Of a stretch of DNA of 64,000 nt, positions 37,037 to 46,908 are shown one piece after another. The notes beneath the pieces were generated by a model. It was not told the origin of the DNA and ran no database searches. It was given only the letters and a program-made list of their open reading frames with translations. The DNA is from Pseudobutyrivibrio sp. ACV-2 (GTDB taxonomy: Bacteria > Bacillota > Clostridia > Lachnospirales > Lachnospiraceae): the NCBI RefSeq assembly GCF_900107545.1, contig NZ_FNQZ01000001.1, positions 62,001-126,000 on the forward strand. Direction: 5' to 3'. Position numbers and translations under genes: made by a program. Every line of letters starts with the position of its first letter. Positions within the stretch are counted from its first letter, which is position 1.

Positions 37037-37074
37037 AAAAATCTTAAGTAAAAATTTACTTGAGATTTTTTTTT
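37037..37074 (+). terminator. Terminator after tmRNA
   Basis: The stem AAATCTTAAGTAAA / TTTACTTGAGATTT (one G-T pair) is followed by nine T residues. It closes the secG-rnr-smpB-maf-ssrA stretch. Confidence 0.9.
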
Positions 37075-37196
37075 GCAATAAATTATGATAATTTAAGGCT
37101 TTTTAGGATTATAATACACAGTTGAATGCCTGTTCGGATTGAATGAGTATAGGCTGAATGTTACAATTTATAACATCTATTTGTGGAGAGGATGCT

Positions 37197-38345
37197 ATGG
37201 AAAAAAATTCAAAGAAATTTATGACAAGTGAGGAACGTATAGCTTACAGACGTCATAAAAGACGTATGAGAAGAATTCAGGTCTATTGTGAATTGGCATT
37301 AATAGCCCTGGTGGTTATTGTAAGTATTACCCTTGCTGTTACACATATCGGTGGCAATAAAAAAAAGGTAAAGGTAGAGGCTGAAGAAAAGCAGGAGCTT
37401 TCAGTAGGTGCAGAAAAGGAATCCGAAAAAGAGAAACAATCTGGCTTAAAGGTTTCTAATGATTCTGTTGATAAAAAAGTTGAAGCTACCGAAAACACTG
37501 AAATTGAAGAAGAACCAGTGGCCACTGGAGGGATATATTCTGCTAAGGATACTGATAAGACAGTTGAAATCGGTGGAGATATTGTTAGTCAGTATGGCAT
37601 TTTAATTAACAATAAAACAAAAGAAATTGTTGCTAGGAGAAATGCCACAGAAAAAATAGTACCAGCATCGATGACAAAGGTTATGACGGTACTCGTAGCT
37701 GCAAACAATATTAAGCCTGAACAGCTCGATGAAAAAATCACCATGAGTCATGAGGCTATTGATTATTCTTATGCTGGCGGTGGTTCTACCTCTGGTTTTG
37801 TTGAAGATGAAGAGGTTACAGTACGAGATTTATTCTATGGAACTATTTTGCCATCTGGTGGTGATGCGGCAGCGCAACTTGCCATGTATGTGGCTGGTGA
37901 CATCGATAGCTTTGTGAAGCTTATGAATGACCAGGCTGCATCTCTTGGTATCAGCGGCACCACTCACTTTACAAATCCGGTAGGATTCCATAGCAGTGAG
38001 CATTACAGCACACCATATGATATAGCGATTATCATGATGGCAGCTTTAGACAATGAAATTTGCAAAGAGGTCGTAACCACGAAGGTATATAATTCTACTG
38101 CAACTAATGTAAATCCAGAGGGAATTACTATTTCAAACTGGTTTTTACGTCGAATAGAAGACAAGGAATTTGGCGGCAATATTGAAGGTGCCAAGACAGG
38201 ATACGTAGATGAATCTGGAAGCTGCGCAGTCAGCTCCATGGTAACAGAAAGCGGCACAGAATATATTTGCTGTACCGCTAAATCATCTTCATCATGGCGT
38301 TGTATATACGACCATGTAGATATTTATAAAAATTACGCTAAATAA
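37197..38345 (+). CDS. D-alanyl-D-alanine carboxypeptidase (peptidase S11)
   Basis: A 382-residue membrane-anchored enzyme: a short basic cytoplasmic head, one membrane helix (about residues 32-53), a Glu/Lys-rich linker to 125, then the S11 domain. The catalytic motifs are SMTK (S158, K161) and KTG (K333); the SxN position reads SGGDAAAQLA, with glycine where asparagine is usual. It trims the terminal D-alanine of peptidoglycan stem peptides outside the membrane. The start at 37197 follows GGAGAGG. The gene converges on and overlaps the HAD phosphatase by 8 bp. Confidence 0.9.
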   Translation: MEKNSKKFMTSEERIAYRRHKRRMRRIQVYCELALIALVVIVSITLAVTHIGGNKKKVKVEAEEKQELSVGAEKESEKEKQSGLKVSNDSVDKKVEATENTEIEEEPVATGGIYSAKDTDKTVEIGGDIVSQYGILINNKTKEIVARRNATEKIVPASMTKVMTVLVAANNIKPEQLDEKITMSHEAIDYSYAGGGSTSGFVEDEEVTVRDLFYGTILPSGGDAAAQLAMYVAGDIDSFVKLMNDQAASLGISGTTHFTNPVGFHSSEHYSTPYDIAIIMMAALDNEICKEVVTTKVYNSTATNVNPEGITISNWFLRRIEDKEFGGNIEGAKTGYVDESGSCAVSSMVTESGTEYICCTAKSSSSWRCIYDHVDIYKNYAK

Positions 38346-38985
38346 AATTCAATATTTTCTCAAAGGAGTCTATGTAAGCTATAGGGGAAAAGCTCTTAAG
38401 GTCTTCCATATCTCTAAAACCATAGGTGCATAGCACATAATCCAGACCTGCGTTTTCGCCAGTGGCAGCATCCACATCTGAATCGCCTACATAGAGGACT
38501 TTGGATTTATCCGTGACTCCAAGCTTTTTTAGAGCAATTTCAATAGGTTCTGGATCAGGCTTGCGCTTATGTTTCCCATCATCACCTACAACGATTGTGA
38601 TATGGGGAGCAAAAAAATCGTTAATCAAAGAATCACTGGCCGTCTGCCCTTTATTGGTTACGATGGCCATTTTTACGCCCTTTTCAGCAAGTTCTTCTGT
38701 TGTTTCGATTACGCCATCATATGGCTTTGTCTTAATCAAATTATGGCAGTTGTAATATTCTATAAATTCTTTTAAAAACTCTTCAAAATGTTCATAAGCA
38801 GCGTCCTCAGGAAGCGCACGCTCAACCAATTTTCTAAGACCATTTCCTACAAATCGGCGAACATCATCTATTGTATGTGGTTCAAATCCGTATTTGATAA
38901 GCATGTAGTTGATGCTATCGGCCAAGTCTTCAAGGGTATAAAGTAATGTACCATCTAAATCAAAAAGTATTGTATTGTATTTCAT
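38338..38985 (-). CDS. HAD-superfamily hydrolase, phosphoglycolate phosphatase-like
   Basis: A 215-residue HAD phosphatase with motif I FDLDGTLL (residues about 7-14), motif II VTNKG, the lysine in KRKPDPEP, and motif IV YVGDSDVDAATGENAG. The helical cap of type C1 matches Gph/PpaX-like enzymes that dephosphorylate 2-phosphoglycolate or similar small phosphates; the exact substrate is not decided by sequence. The start at 38985 follows GAAAGGA on the minus strand. An upstream in-frame ATG at 39042 is less likely because it lies under the divergent GNAT leader. Confidence 0.9.
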   Translation of the reverse strand: MKYNTILFDLDGTLLYTLEDLADSINYMLIKYGFEPHTIDDVRRFVGNGLRKLVERALPEDAAYEHFEEFLKEFIEYYNCHNLIKTKPYDGVIETTEELAEKGVKMAIVTNKGQTASDSLINDFFAPHITIVVGDDGKHKRKPDPEPIEIALKKLGVTDKSKVLYVGDSDVDAATGENAGLDYVLCTYGFRDMEDLKSFSPIAYIDSFEKILNFI

Positions 38986-39067
38986 TTTTTCTGTCCTTTC
39001 AAAATCGGTTCCAATTATACTCGGTTTTGGGTATAATGTCATTATTAGTTTTAAAAGAGGAAGAATA

Positions 39068-39595
39068 ATGAATTATTATATTAGAGAAGCAGAAATTACT
39101 GACGCAAAAGCTATACATGATATTTATGGCTATTATGCGTCTAATACATATATTACTTTTACAGAAATCAATCCTTCAGTAGAAGAATATCAGGAAAATA
39201 TCGTAAATACGAAGAAGCATTATCCATACATTGTTTTATGTGATGAAAATGATACTGTCCTTGGGATGGCCTATGCGGACCAGATTAGACATCATGATGC
39301 ATATCGATTTTCAGTTGAGAGTACTATTTATCTTTCCCATGATGCACCAAAGCAGGCAGGGCTTGGCACAATGCTTTATAAAGCCTTAGAGGAAAGATTA
39401 TCTGCAATAGGATACAAATTCATGTATGGTGTTATCACAGATGATAATGAGGCTAGCATCAGGCTTCATCAATCCCTTGGCTTTAGTGAGGTTGGCCATT
39501 TTACAGATATAGGGTACAAATTTAACAATTGGAAAGGAATAGTGTGGTATCGCAAGAAGATAGGTAGTCTTGATGATATGACACTTAATATATAA
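39068..39595 (+). CDS. GNAT family N-acetyltransferase (phosphinothricin acetyltransferase-like)
   Basis: A 175-residue GNAT protein. The acetyl-CoA-binding motif appears as KQAGLGTMLYKALEERL (about residues 98-114), followed by the late motif ASIRLHQSLGFSEVGHFTDIGYKFNNW typical of the Pat/YncA subfamily. These enzymes acetylate amines or methionine derivatives; the natural substrate is unknown here. The ATG at 39068 follows AGAGGAAGA. It lies 2 bp upstream of the GH25 gene, so the two are likely co-transcribed. Confidence 0.88.
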   Translation: MNYYIREAEITDAKAIHDIYGYYASNTYITFTEINPSVEEYQENIVNTKKHYPYIVLCDENDTVLGMAYADQIRHHDAYRFSVESTIYLSHDAPKQAGLGTMLYKALEERLSAIGYKFMYGVITDDNEASIRLHQSLGFSEVGHFTDIGYKFNNWKGIVWYRKKIGSLDDMTLNI

Positions 39596-39597
39596 TT

Positions 39598-40605
39598 ATG
39601 AAAAAGTTTATTAGATATTTTTTGATATCTATAGTTTCTGTCGTTCTCACACTTATAGTAGTGGCGGGAATCTATGTAGTAGTAGACACTAAAAATAAAA
39701 TAGAAGAAGTTCAGGTTGAAGACGGTCAGACATATTCCAGCGAGGAAGTGGAGAAGCTCGTAGATGAGGCTAAAGAAGAAGGTCGTGTATCGGTTCTTCA
39801 ATCTATTAGGGAATCACTTGAAAACGGAAATACGATAATTTCTGTTCTGAAATCATTTTATCCTGATTATATAGTGGTTGCTGCAAATGCCAAATACAAC
39901 TTTGTTCCAATAAACGAATCATTATCAAAAAATGATTTTAACATCGATAATTTAATAGTAGACTCCGAAAATGGAAGATACAGTTATGTGGAAGATGGTT
40001 CCACTGTGTCTAAATTCGGAATAGACGTATCTTCGCACCAGGGGGATATAGATTGGGAAGCTGTAAAGGCTGATGGCGTTGAATTTGCTTTTATAAGAGC
40101 TGTATATCGAGGCTATGGCACTGGAAAGCTTGTAGTAGATGAAAAATGCATTGAAAATATAGAGGGCGCTCAGGCTGCTGGAATAGATGTGGGCGTATAT
40201 GTATTCTCTCAGGCTATCAATCAGGCCGAGGTACTTGAAGAGGCAGGCACTGTTCTTGATATGCTTGATGGATATGAGCTGCAGTTGCCTATCGTTTTTG
40301 ATGTGGAAAAAGTCTCAGACAGCGAAGCAAGAACTCATGCGTTGACTGTAGAAGAACGTACAAATCTTACCATTGCATTTTTAAATGCAGTTGAAAGTGC
40401 CGGCTTCGAACCGATGGTGTACCACAATACAGAAATGGGAGCAATGCTCCTGGATCTTACAAAACTTACTGAGTACAAAAAATGGTTCGCGGGCTACAAC
40501 AAAGAATTCTACTGGCCATACGAATATAACATTTGGCAATATTCCGAATCCGGACGCGTTAATGGAATTAAGGGCAATGTAGACCTTGATCTGTGGTTAC
40601 AGTAA
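39598..40605 (+). CDS. Membrane-anchored GH25 muramidase (lysozyme-like)
   Basis: A 335-residue protein: one N-terminal membrane helix (about residues 9-28), a linker region (30-135), then a glycoside hydrolase family 25 domain. The catalytic region FGIDVSSHQGDIDW has D143, and the second acidic motif FDVEKVSDS has D235 and E237; the domain ends with NIWQYSESGRVNGIKGNVDLDLW. It would cut the glycan strand of peptidoglycan outside the cell while tethered to the membrane. A cell-wall-remodelling role fits the nearby carboxypeptidase. Confidence 0.92.
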   Translation: MKKFIRYFLISIVSVVLTLIVVAGIYVVVDTKNKIEEVQVEDGQTYSSEEVEKLVDEAKEEGRVSVLQSIRESLENGNTIISVLKSFYPDYIVVAANAKYNFVPINESLSKNDFNIDNLIVDSENGRYSYVEDGSTVSKFGIDVSSHQGDIDWEAVKADGVEFAFIRAVYRGYGTGKLVVDEKCIENIEGAQAAGIDVGVYVFSQAINQAEVLEEAGTVLDMLDGYELQLPIVFDVEKVSDSEARTHALTVEERTNLTIAFLNAVESAGFEPMVYHNTEMGAMLLDLTKLTEYKKWFAGYNKEFYWPYEYNIWQYSESGRVNGIKGNVDLDLWLQ

Positions 40606-40643
40606 AAATATTAAAATGGAATAAAGCATAATAAACCTAAATA

Positions 40644-40728
40644 AAAACACTTGCGTAGATCTTAGCTTTTTCAATGAGTATAGGCTTGACCGATATTGAA
40701 AAAGGTTAGATATACGCAAGTGTTTTTT
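40644..40728. terminator. Large bidirectional terminator hairpin between convergent genes
   Basis: AACACTTGCGTA pairs with TACGCAAGTGTT, with an inner stem CTTTTTCAAT/ATTGAAAAAG. T-runs flank it on both sides (TTTTTT on plus; TTTTTATTT read on minus), so it ends both the GH25 gene and the aminotransferase gene. The long interrupted stem is more elaborate than a minimal terminator. Confidence 0.85.
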
Positions 40729-40783
40729 CATAGCCTTGGTTGCTTTATTCCAAAAGTCTGTGTTGCTTTATTCTGCCATGGTT

Positions 40784-41872
40784 CTAATCGAGTAACGTTT
40801 CAACGAGACGATTGTTGTCCTCTGGATTCATGAAACAAAAGCGAATGTAGTTTTCTCCTAAATATGGGAAGGTAGAGCAGTCGCGAATCATGAGTCCTTT
40901 TTTTATGCATCGATCAAAGAGCATCTGGCTTGTGATACCATCTTCAAGGATTTGGAGTAGCATGAAGTTACCCTGTGGTCTATAAGGCTTGAAACGGGAT
41001 GATTCTTCAAAAATCTTGAAAAGTCGATCACGCTCAGACTTAATTAAATCCTTAGTTTTTTGAATGTACTCGGTATCCTTAAACATGAGATTGCCCGCTA
41101 CAACTGCGATGGAATTAATGGTCCAAGGGTCTTTTCTTTGATTTACCTTTTGCATTAAATCGCTGTTTGAACAGATGGCATATCCAAGGCGAAGTCCAGG
41201 GGCTGCGAAAAATTTTGATGTACCACGTAAAATCGCTATATTTCCATAGGTTCTTGTAAGATTAACTGATGAAATCTTATCGATGCTTTCTGCAAATTCA
41301 ACGTAGGTCTCATCCACCATTACGAAAATGTCACATTCTTTGCAGGCGTCTAAAATAAGGCGCATGTCTTTATTTTCGATGGCTGTTCCGGTAGGATTAT
41401 TTGGATTACAGATTACAAGCATATCTATATCTTCTGATAATTTACTGATAAAATGCTTTGGATCAAGGACAAATTCATTTTCTTCCTTGAGAGGATAATA
41501 GATAGTTTTGCCACCGCCTAAAGCGATTTCTCGCTCGTATTCAGAATATGTAGGTCCCAAAATCATAGCTTTTTTAGGCTGCAATATCTGGATGAATAGA
41601 GAAATAAGTTCAGTTGAGCCATTTCCGACTATAATATTTTCAAGCTCGGTATTACAGTACTTAGCAATGCTATTTCTGAGCTCTACGTAATCTCTGTCAG
41701 GATAAGTTGTGATACAATCTATGTGTTTTGCAATTCCATCCCTGAGAAGAGGAGAGATGCCAAGCGGATTAACATTGGCAGAAAAGCTTGTGATGTCTTC
41801 CTTTTTGATGCCGTATATTTTCTCTATTTTTTCAAGGTCACTGCCGTGAAAATGGTCTTTATGTTTAATCAT
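40784..41872 (-). CDS. Class I/II aminotransferase, histidinol-phosphate aminotransferase / CobD-like
   Basis: A 362-residue PLP enzyme. It opens with DHFHGSDLEKIEKIYG and FSANVNPLG, and carries CNPNNPTGTAI, DETYVEFAES and the PLP-lysine region LRGTSKFFAAPGLRLGY. The 'FSANVNPLG' start resembles threonine-phosphate decarboxylase (CobD), while the rest is compatible with HisC; no cobalamin or other histidine gene is adjacent, so the substrate is open. The start at 41872 follows AAGGAG on the minus strand. Confidence 0.82.
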   Translation of the reverse strand: MIKHKDHFHGSDLEKIEKIYGIKKEDITSFSANVNPLGISPLLRDGIAKHIDCITTYPDRDYVELRNSIAKYCNTELENIIVGNGSTELISLFIQILQPKKAMILGPTYSEYEREIALGGGKTIYYPLKEENEFVLDPKHFISKLSEDIDMLVICNPNNPTGTAIENKDMRLILDACKECDIFVMVDETYVEFAESIDKISSVNLTRTYGNIAILRGTSKFFAAPGLRLGYAICSNSDLMQKVNQRKDPWTINSIAVVAGNLMFKDTEYIQKTKDLIKSERDRLFKIFEESSRFKPYRPQGNFMLLQILEDGITSQMLFDRCIKKGLMIRDCSTFPYLGENYIRFCFMNPEDNNRLVETLLD

Positions 41873-41960
41873 TTCAGGTCTCCTTAGATATATTCTTTTT
41901 TGCTTTAACATATCATAGCACTAGGGCCTTCATATTTCCATATTTTCATTACCAATAAGT

Positions 41961-41988
41961 TTGAAAACACTATATGTTGTGCTATACT
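41961..41988 (+). promoter_or_regulatory. Promoter of the four-gene operon at 42-49 kb
   Basis: TTGAAA (41961-41966), 16-bp spacer, TATACT (41983-41988), with TGC immediately before the -10 box. Transcription would start near 41995, leaving an 85-nt leader. Confidence 0.65.
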
Positions 41989-42083
41989 ATAATCAAATAT
42001 GCTTGGGATAGTATAGGTTTTGGAACGCATAACAGGAAAATGTATTCTATAACATTTTGGCCAAGCGAATGAGGAGAATTGTT

Positions 42084-45000
42084 TTGAGAAAAAGAATCTA
42101 TCGCATTTCCGAAGATAAATTCGACGACTTAAAACCAAATATTGAGTTTGAAGCAGAGCAGATTGAAGAAACCTGCTTTATTAATAATACATTTTCTGGA
42201 AGTATTTTTTTTAAAAGTACAAACGGCGTTAAAATTCGTGGTGTAGTTTATTGTGACAATCCTTATGTCAAAATAGCTGATCCTTTGTTTGATAGTATAA
42301 ATGTCCGTATAGATTATTTCGTTGATGACTACAACTTTAAGCCATCTGAGTCTCTAAAAGGGCATTTTATTATCGTTGCAGTGGGTATTGAAAAATACAT
42401 TCCATTTTCTATTACATATCAAAAGCCTCCACTTACATGTTCTGCAGGAGAAATTCATTCGCTTCAGGAATATGCAGATTTTGCTCAAAGCAGATTTTCA
42501 GAGGCAGTTTCTTTATTTTACACAGACAGATTCGCAGATTTTATTTCAGAGCAGGATAGACGTACAAGGCTTCTCTACAGAGGCTTTAAGGCAGCGCCTA
42601 TAGCTGCGGTAAATGTTGATGAATTTCTTGTTGCCTGTGGTCTGAAAACTAAAATGACTTTTGATTTGCATGAACGTGAAGACAGGTATTTTGAGGTGGC
42701 CGAAAACGTTCGTGGAGAAATCGAAATTTGCCGTTCGACCTGGGGATTTATAGATATTTCAGTTTCCTGTGATGCAGATTTCATTACTGTGGAAAAGGAG
42801 CATATTACGGGTGATTTTTTCCTTGGCTCCATTTTCAATATGAATTATTACATCCATAAGGATAAGATGCATGCAGGAATCAATCTTGCACGTATTTCAT
42901 TTGATTATCGTGATATCCATAAGGAAATTACAATCATAGCCAGTGCTGACAAGGAAGGCGTATCTATTGATTCAGATGAATTTTTCCAAAATAGGAAAAT
43001 TCTAGCAGCCTTCAGATTATATGAGGATTTTAGACTTCGAAGAGTTAGTACAGGCCAATGGTGCACCCAGACGTTGGAAATAATTGATTCGCTTGAAGAA
43101 AATCAAAAAAATGAAAATTTCATTCTTTTGTTAAAGGCATTTCTATATGTCACAAACAACCAAAAGCAGGAAGCTCTTTGGATTATTCAGGATTTAAAGC
43201 GTACTATAGAGGATAAGCGCAGCAGAGAGTGGGCTTTTCTTTTGTATGTATGCACTCTTATTGAGCGTGAAGAAGACTATGTTGATAGATTAACAGAAAA
43301 TATCGAGGGGATTTTCAGAGAACACAGAAACGATCCTAATATTTTCTGGTTCCTGCTGTTTTTACGCAAGGAATATATCAAAAATCCTACAGCGAAACTT
43401 AGAGATATAGCTCAGTGGGTAGATGAGGGGTTTGATTCTCCACTTTTATACATTGAGGCTTACTATATTTTTCTTCAGGATCCATATCTTATTGCAGGCT
43501 TTGATGAAATCACTTTAAAGGTCTTAAATTGGGCAAAGAAAAAGGATGCCATTACAAAGGATTTCGCAATTCAGATGATTCATGTCCTTGAGACTGAAAA
43601 AGGCTTTAATCCAAAAGCATTGCCTATACTTGATAAATGCTATGAGATATATCCTGATGAACAGTTTTTGCTTGCGATTGTATCGTATTTGTTGAAGGCT
43701 CCTTACGTAGATGAAAGCTTTCTTAAATGGTACAAAATGGCTATCGAGGCAAATCTACATGTTCCTGGGATTTTTGAAGCCTATATGGAGGCTATGCCAT
43801 CATATTCAGTTGATAAGCTTCCTCAGCTTCTTACCATGTTTTTCAAGTACAACAGCAATCTTTCATATGACAAAAAAGCCTTACTTTATGCAAATATTAT
43901 TCTGCACAAAGATGAAGATTATGATACCTACGAGCATTATGAGAGTGCAATAGAAACATTTGCTCTTGAGCAGCTTAGACTCGGACGTTTAGATGACAAC
44001 CTTGCTGTTTGCTATCAGAGGTTAATGAAACTTGGTATCTTTGATAAGGAAGTTGCTAGATTAATATCGGAGCTTTCCTTTAAACGCAAATTCGCTGTAA
44101 TCAATTCTGATATAAGAAGGATATTCATTTACCAGGATGAGTTTAAAGTTCCAACCATAGCCAACATTTCAGATCATAAAGCATATGTTAACTATGTAGG
44201 TTCTGAGGGTGTGGTCTTTCTTGAAGACAACAATGGTTACCTGTTTGTAGATGATGAAGCATATCTTACAGAAGAAATCATTCATGCAGATGAATATGCT
44301 GAAAAACTTAAAGAATTAGCTCCGTTGAATCTTACCTATGCACTGATGGATTTTTCTACAGATAAGACTGTAGATGAATATACATCAAAGGATGCAGATG
44401 CTGCGGAAATGTTACTTGGATCCAAGTTGATTTCTTCTGATTTTTTGGGAAATCTGTATCCTAAAATTATTGAGATTTTACGAATCCAAAATCGTGAGTA
44501 TGTAATCGAAAAGTATTTCATGAATGAGGCTGACCTAAAATCGCTTAATGCAGATGTTATTGCTACAATTATTGAGGTCTTTATTGCCAGAAGCAAATAC
44601 GAAGAAGCCTATTATATGCTTAGGCACACAAATGCTACATTATTAAAACCAGCCGTAGCTACAAAGCTTTGTCAATTTTTGATAAATCAAAATCCAGAAA
44701 AGCCAGATGATTTCCTGATAATTTTTACAGCTGAGCTTATAAAGCTTGGAATAAGTCATAATGACATGATTCGATATCTTATCAGGTTCTATATCGGTCC
44801 TACAGAATTGATGCTAGCTATTTATAATCTGGCATTTGAAAAAGGGGAGGATCTTGTAGAGTATTCAGAAAGAATCATAACTCAGGCCTTATACAGAGAT
44901 ATTATGTTGCCTCAGATTGTTGATATTTTTGATACATATATTACTCGCCGAAATAATAAAATGATAGTAGAGGCTTTTCTTACTTATGAAGCCCATGATT

Positions 45001-45617
45001 ACCTGGCTAATCAAACTAAAATTCCTGAAAATATCTTTGCATACATATACAATCGATTTAAAAAGGGGCAAAATGTAAATGAGAGCATGCGCATTGCACT
45101 TTTAAAATATCTATGTACGCAACCAGATTTGGATGAAGACGATATGAGCATGCTGGACATGCTTCTCGCAGATGCTATTCTTAGAAATCAATATTTTGGA
45201 TTTTTTGCACTCTGCAATGAACGTTTAAAGATAAAGTATCATCTTTACGACAAAAAGTTTATCGAATTTAATACAGATAAACGTAAATCGGTGGTTATCG
45301 TTTACTCTATTAATGGTGCAGAACCAGTGGAAGAGGATATGATAGAAATGTACGATGGACTTTATGTTAAGCAGTTCATTTTATTCTTTGGTGATGAGCT
45401 CAGATATGAGATATATTGTGATGAGCTGTCAGAAGAACCACTAAAGGCAGATACTTTTGTGTTGAGCGATGAGCTTGAGGAAAAACAAGGTCGTTACGCA
45501 TTAATGAACAGTATTTCCCGTCACAAAATGTATGGAGAAGTTTACGAACTAGCCGATGAAGTAAAACGTTATCAAGGTCTTGCCAGTGTAACAAACGATT
45601 TATTTTCTATCGTATAG
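42084..45617 (+). CDS. Large DUF5717-type helical-repeat protein
   Basis: A 1177-residue protein, apparently cytoplasmic (no signal peptide or membrane helix seen). An N-terminal region of about 125 residues looks like beta-strands (SGSIFFKSTNGVKIRGVVYC; GIEKYIPFSITYQKPPL), then a long run of paired helices rich in Tyr, Leu and Glu, as in TPR-like solenoids (ARSKYEEAYYMLRHTNATLL and similar), and a beta-rich end (VVIVYSINGAEPVEEDMIEMY). It resembles the DUF5717 proteins of Lachnospiraceae, of unknown function. The start is TTG 42084 after GAGGAG. It leads the operon with the next three genes. Confidence 0.72.
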   Translation: MRKRIYRISEDKFDDLKPNIEFEAEQIEETCFINNTFSGSIFFKSTNGVKIRGVVYCDNPYVKIADPLFDSINVRIDYFVDDYNFKPSESLKGHFIIVAVGIEKYIPFSITYQKPPLTCSAGEIHSLQEYADFAQSRFSEAVSLFYTDRFADFISEQDRRTRLLYRGFKAAPIAAVNVDEFLVACGLKTKMTFDLHEREDRYFEVAENVRGEIEICRSTWGFIDISVSCDADFITVEKEHITGDFFLGSIFNMNYYIHKDKMHAGINLARISFDYRDIHKEITIIASADKEGVSIDSDEFFQNRKILAAFRLYEDFRLRRVSTGQWCTQTLEIIDSLEENQKNENFILLLKAFLYVTNNQKQEALWIIQDLKRTIEDKRSREWAFLLYVCTLIEREEDYVDRLTENIEGIFREHRNDPNIFWFLLFLRKEYIKNPTAKLRDIAQWVDEGFDSPLLYIEAYYIFLQDPYLIAGFDEITLKVLNWAKKKDAITKDFAIQMIHVLETEKGFNPKALPILDKCYEIYPDEQFLLAIVSYLLKAPYVDESFLKWYKMAIEANLHVPGIFEAYMEAMPSYSVDKLPQLLTMFFKYNSNLSYDKKALLYANIILHKDEDYDTYEHYESAIETFALEQLRLGRLDDNLAVCYQRLMKLGIFDKEVARLISELSFKRKFAVINSDIRRIFIYQDEFKVPTIANISDHKAYVNYVGSEGVVFLEDNNGYLFVDDEAYLTEEIIHADEYAEKLKELAPLNLTYALMDFSTDKTVDEYTSKDADAAEMLLGSKLISSDFLGNLYPKIIEILRIQNREYVIEKYFMNEADLKSLNADVIATIIEVFIARSKYEEAYYMLRHTNATLLKPAVATKLCQFLINQNPEKPDDFLIIFTAELIKLGISHNDMIRYLIRFYIGPTELMLAIYNLAFEKGEDLVEYSERIITQALYRDIMLPQIVDIFDTYITRRNNKMIVEAFLTYEAHDYLANQTKIPENIFAYIYNRFKKGQNVNESMRIALLKYLCTQPDLDEDDMSMLDMLLADAILRNQYFGFFALCNERLKIKYHLYDKKFIEFNTDKRKSVVIVYSINGAEPVEEDMIEMYDGLYVKQFILFFGDELRYEIYCDELSEEPLKADTFVLSDELEEKQGRYALMNSISRHKMYGEVYELADEVKRYQGLASVTNDLFSIV

Positions 45618-45664
45618 TCAGGGCCAGTCAGACTTGAAATTTGAGATATTAGGATAAAATAGAA

Positions 45665-46894
45665 ATGAATGAAGGCATATACCTGGGTATAGATATCAGT
45701 TCAAGATATACTGTACTAAGCATTTACAATTTAAATATGGCAGAGCCTACTACTATAAGCACAGTAGTAGGGGAAGAAAACTATTCGATTCCTACAGTGC
45801 TCGCTAAGCGACTTGGCATGACACAATGGTTCTTTGGAGATGAAGCACTTAGAATGGGGCGTCTGAAAGAAGCAATCATAGTGGATGAGCTTTTTAACCT
45901 GGCTCTTAGAGATGGTAATGTTGTAATCGATTCTGAAAATTTTGTTGCTCGTGACTTGCTTGTAATTTATTTCAAAAAGCTGTTTTCATTATCGGGAACT
46001 CTTTCGGTAATAGATAATATCGAAAAGCTTATACTTTGCGTTCCACAGGTCACCCTGGAAGTTATGGAGACTAGCAATTACATTGCTTCAAAGCTTGGAA
46101 TCGATCAGAACAAAGTGATGCTGATAGATAGAAATGAGTGCTTTTACTACTATGCATTATCACAAAAGCCAGAGTTGTTTCTTTATAATGTGGCACTTTT
46201 TGATTACAGTGGGTCAAACATGGTGTCATGCACGCTAAACCGAAATCAAACAACACGTCCACAGCTTGTGACTTTAGATGTGATAAACCATGGTGAAATT
46301 ACAGAAAATAAAGATGAAGAGTTTGATCAGGTTATCACTACAGCAATGGGCAACAATCTTTTTTCATCAGTATATTTGGTTGGTGATGGTTTTGATGGAG
46401 AATGGATGAAGGTTAGTCTTTCTCATCTTTGTAAGGGGCGAAAGGTTTTCCTTGGCAAAAATCTCTATTCAAAGGGAGCCTGCTATGCAGGTGTTATAAA
46501 AGAAGGAAAAAAGGATTGGCCTTTTATCTATATTGGTGACAACGATTTAAAGCTAAACCTTTCTATAAAAATATTAGAAAACAATACTATGAAGTTTTTC
46601 ACCCTAATCGATGCCGGACAGAGCTGGTACGATGTAAAGGGAGAGTGTGAAGTAATACTTGATGGTGAACCCGAAATTGAATTCTATATTCAAAGACCAG
46701 AATCCAGAGAAGCTCACACTGAATTACTAGAATTAACTGATTTACCAAAGAGGGAAAACCGCACGACCAGACTTCGCATTGAAGCACGACCGGTTTCCGA
46801 TGTGGCAGTTTCCATTACCATTTTTGATTTAGGCTTTGGGGAAATTTCTCCTTCCTCGGGTAAGAGCTGGGAACACATAATTTCAACAAAATAA
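45665..46894 (+). CDS. DUF5716-type protein with an Hsp70/actin-like ATPase fold
   Basis: A 409-residue protein. Three blocks match the Hsp70/actin nucleotide site: YLGIDISSRYTVLSIYNL at residues 5-22 (phosphate 1), VALFDYSGSNMVSCTL near 175-190 (phosphate 2), and SVYLVGDGFDGEW followed by KGACYAGVI at 235-280 (adenosine motif). After residue 300 a beta-rich domain follows (FYIQRPESREAHTE; TTRLRIEARPVSDVAVSITIFDLGFGEI), placed like a substrate-binding domain. It probably binds ATP and clients, perhaps the neighbouring proteins (inference). It lies 47 bp after the DUF5717-type gene. Confidence 0.68.
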   Translation: MNEGIYLGIDISSRYTVLSIYNLNMAEPTTISTVVGEENYSIPTVLAKRLGMTQWFFGDEALRMGRLKEAIIVDELFNLALRDGNVVIDSENFVARDLLVIYFKKLFSLSGTLSVIDNIEKLILCVPQVTLEVMETSNYIASKLGIDQNKVMLIDRNECFYYYALSQKPELFLYNVALFDYSGSNMVSCTLNRNQTTRPQLVTLDVINHGEITENKDEEFDQVITTAMGNNLFSSVYLVGDGFDGEWMKVSLSHLCKGRKVFLGKNLYSKGACYAGVIKEGKKDWPFIYIGDNDLKLNLSIKILENNTMKFFTLIDAGQSWYDVKGECEVILDGEPEIEFYIQRPESREAHTELLELTDLPKRENRTTRLRIEARPVSDVAVSITIFDLGFGEISPSSGKSWEHIISTK

Positions 46895-46908
46895 TAAAGC
46901 AGGTTTCT

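Noticed and set aside
37140-37155. AATGAGTATAGGCT shared between 37140 and 40673
   Set aside because: A 14-base match with unrelated surroundings (one in a promoter region, one in a terminator loop); could be a repeat fragment but is too short to support.
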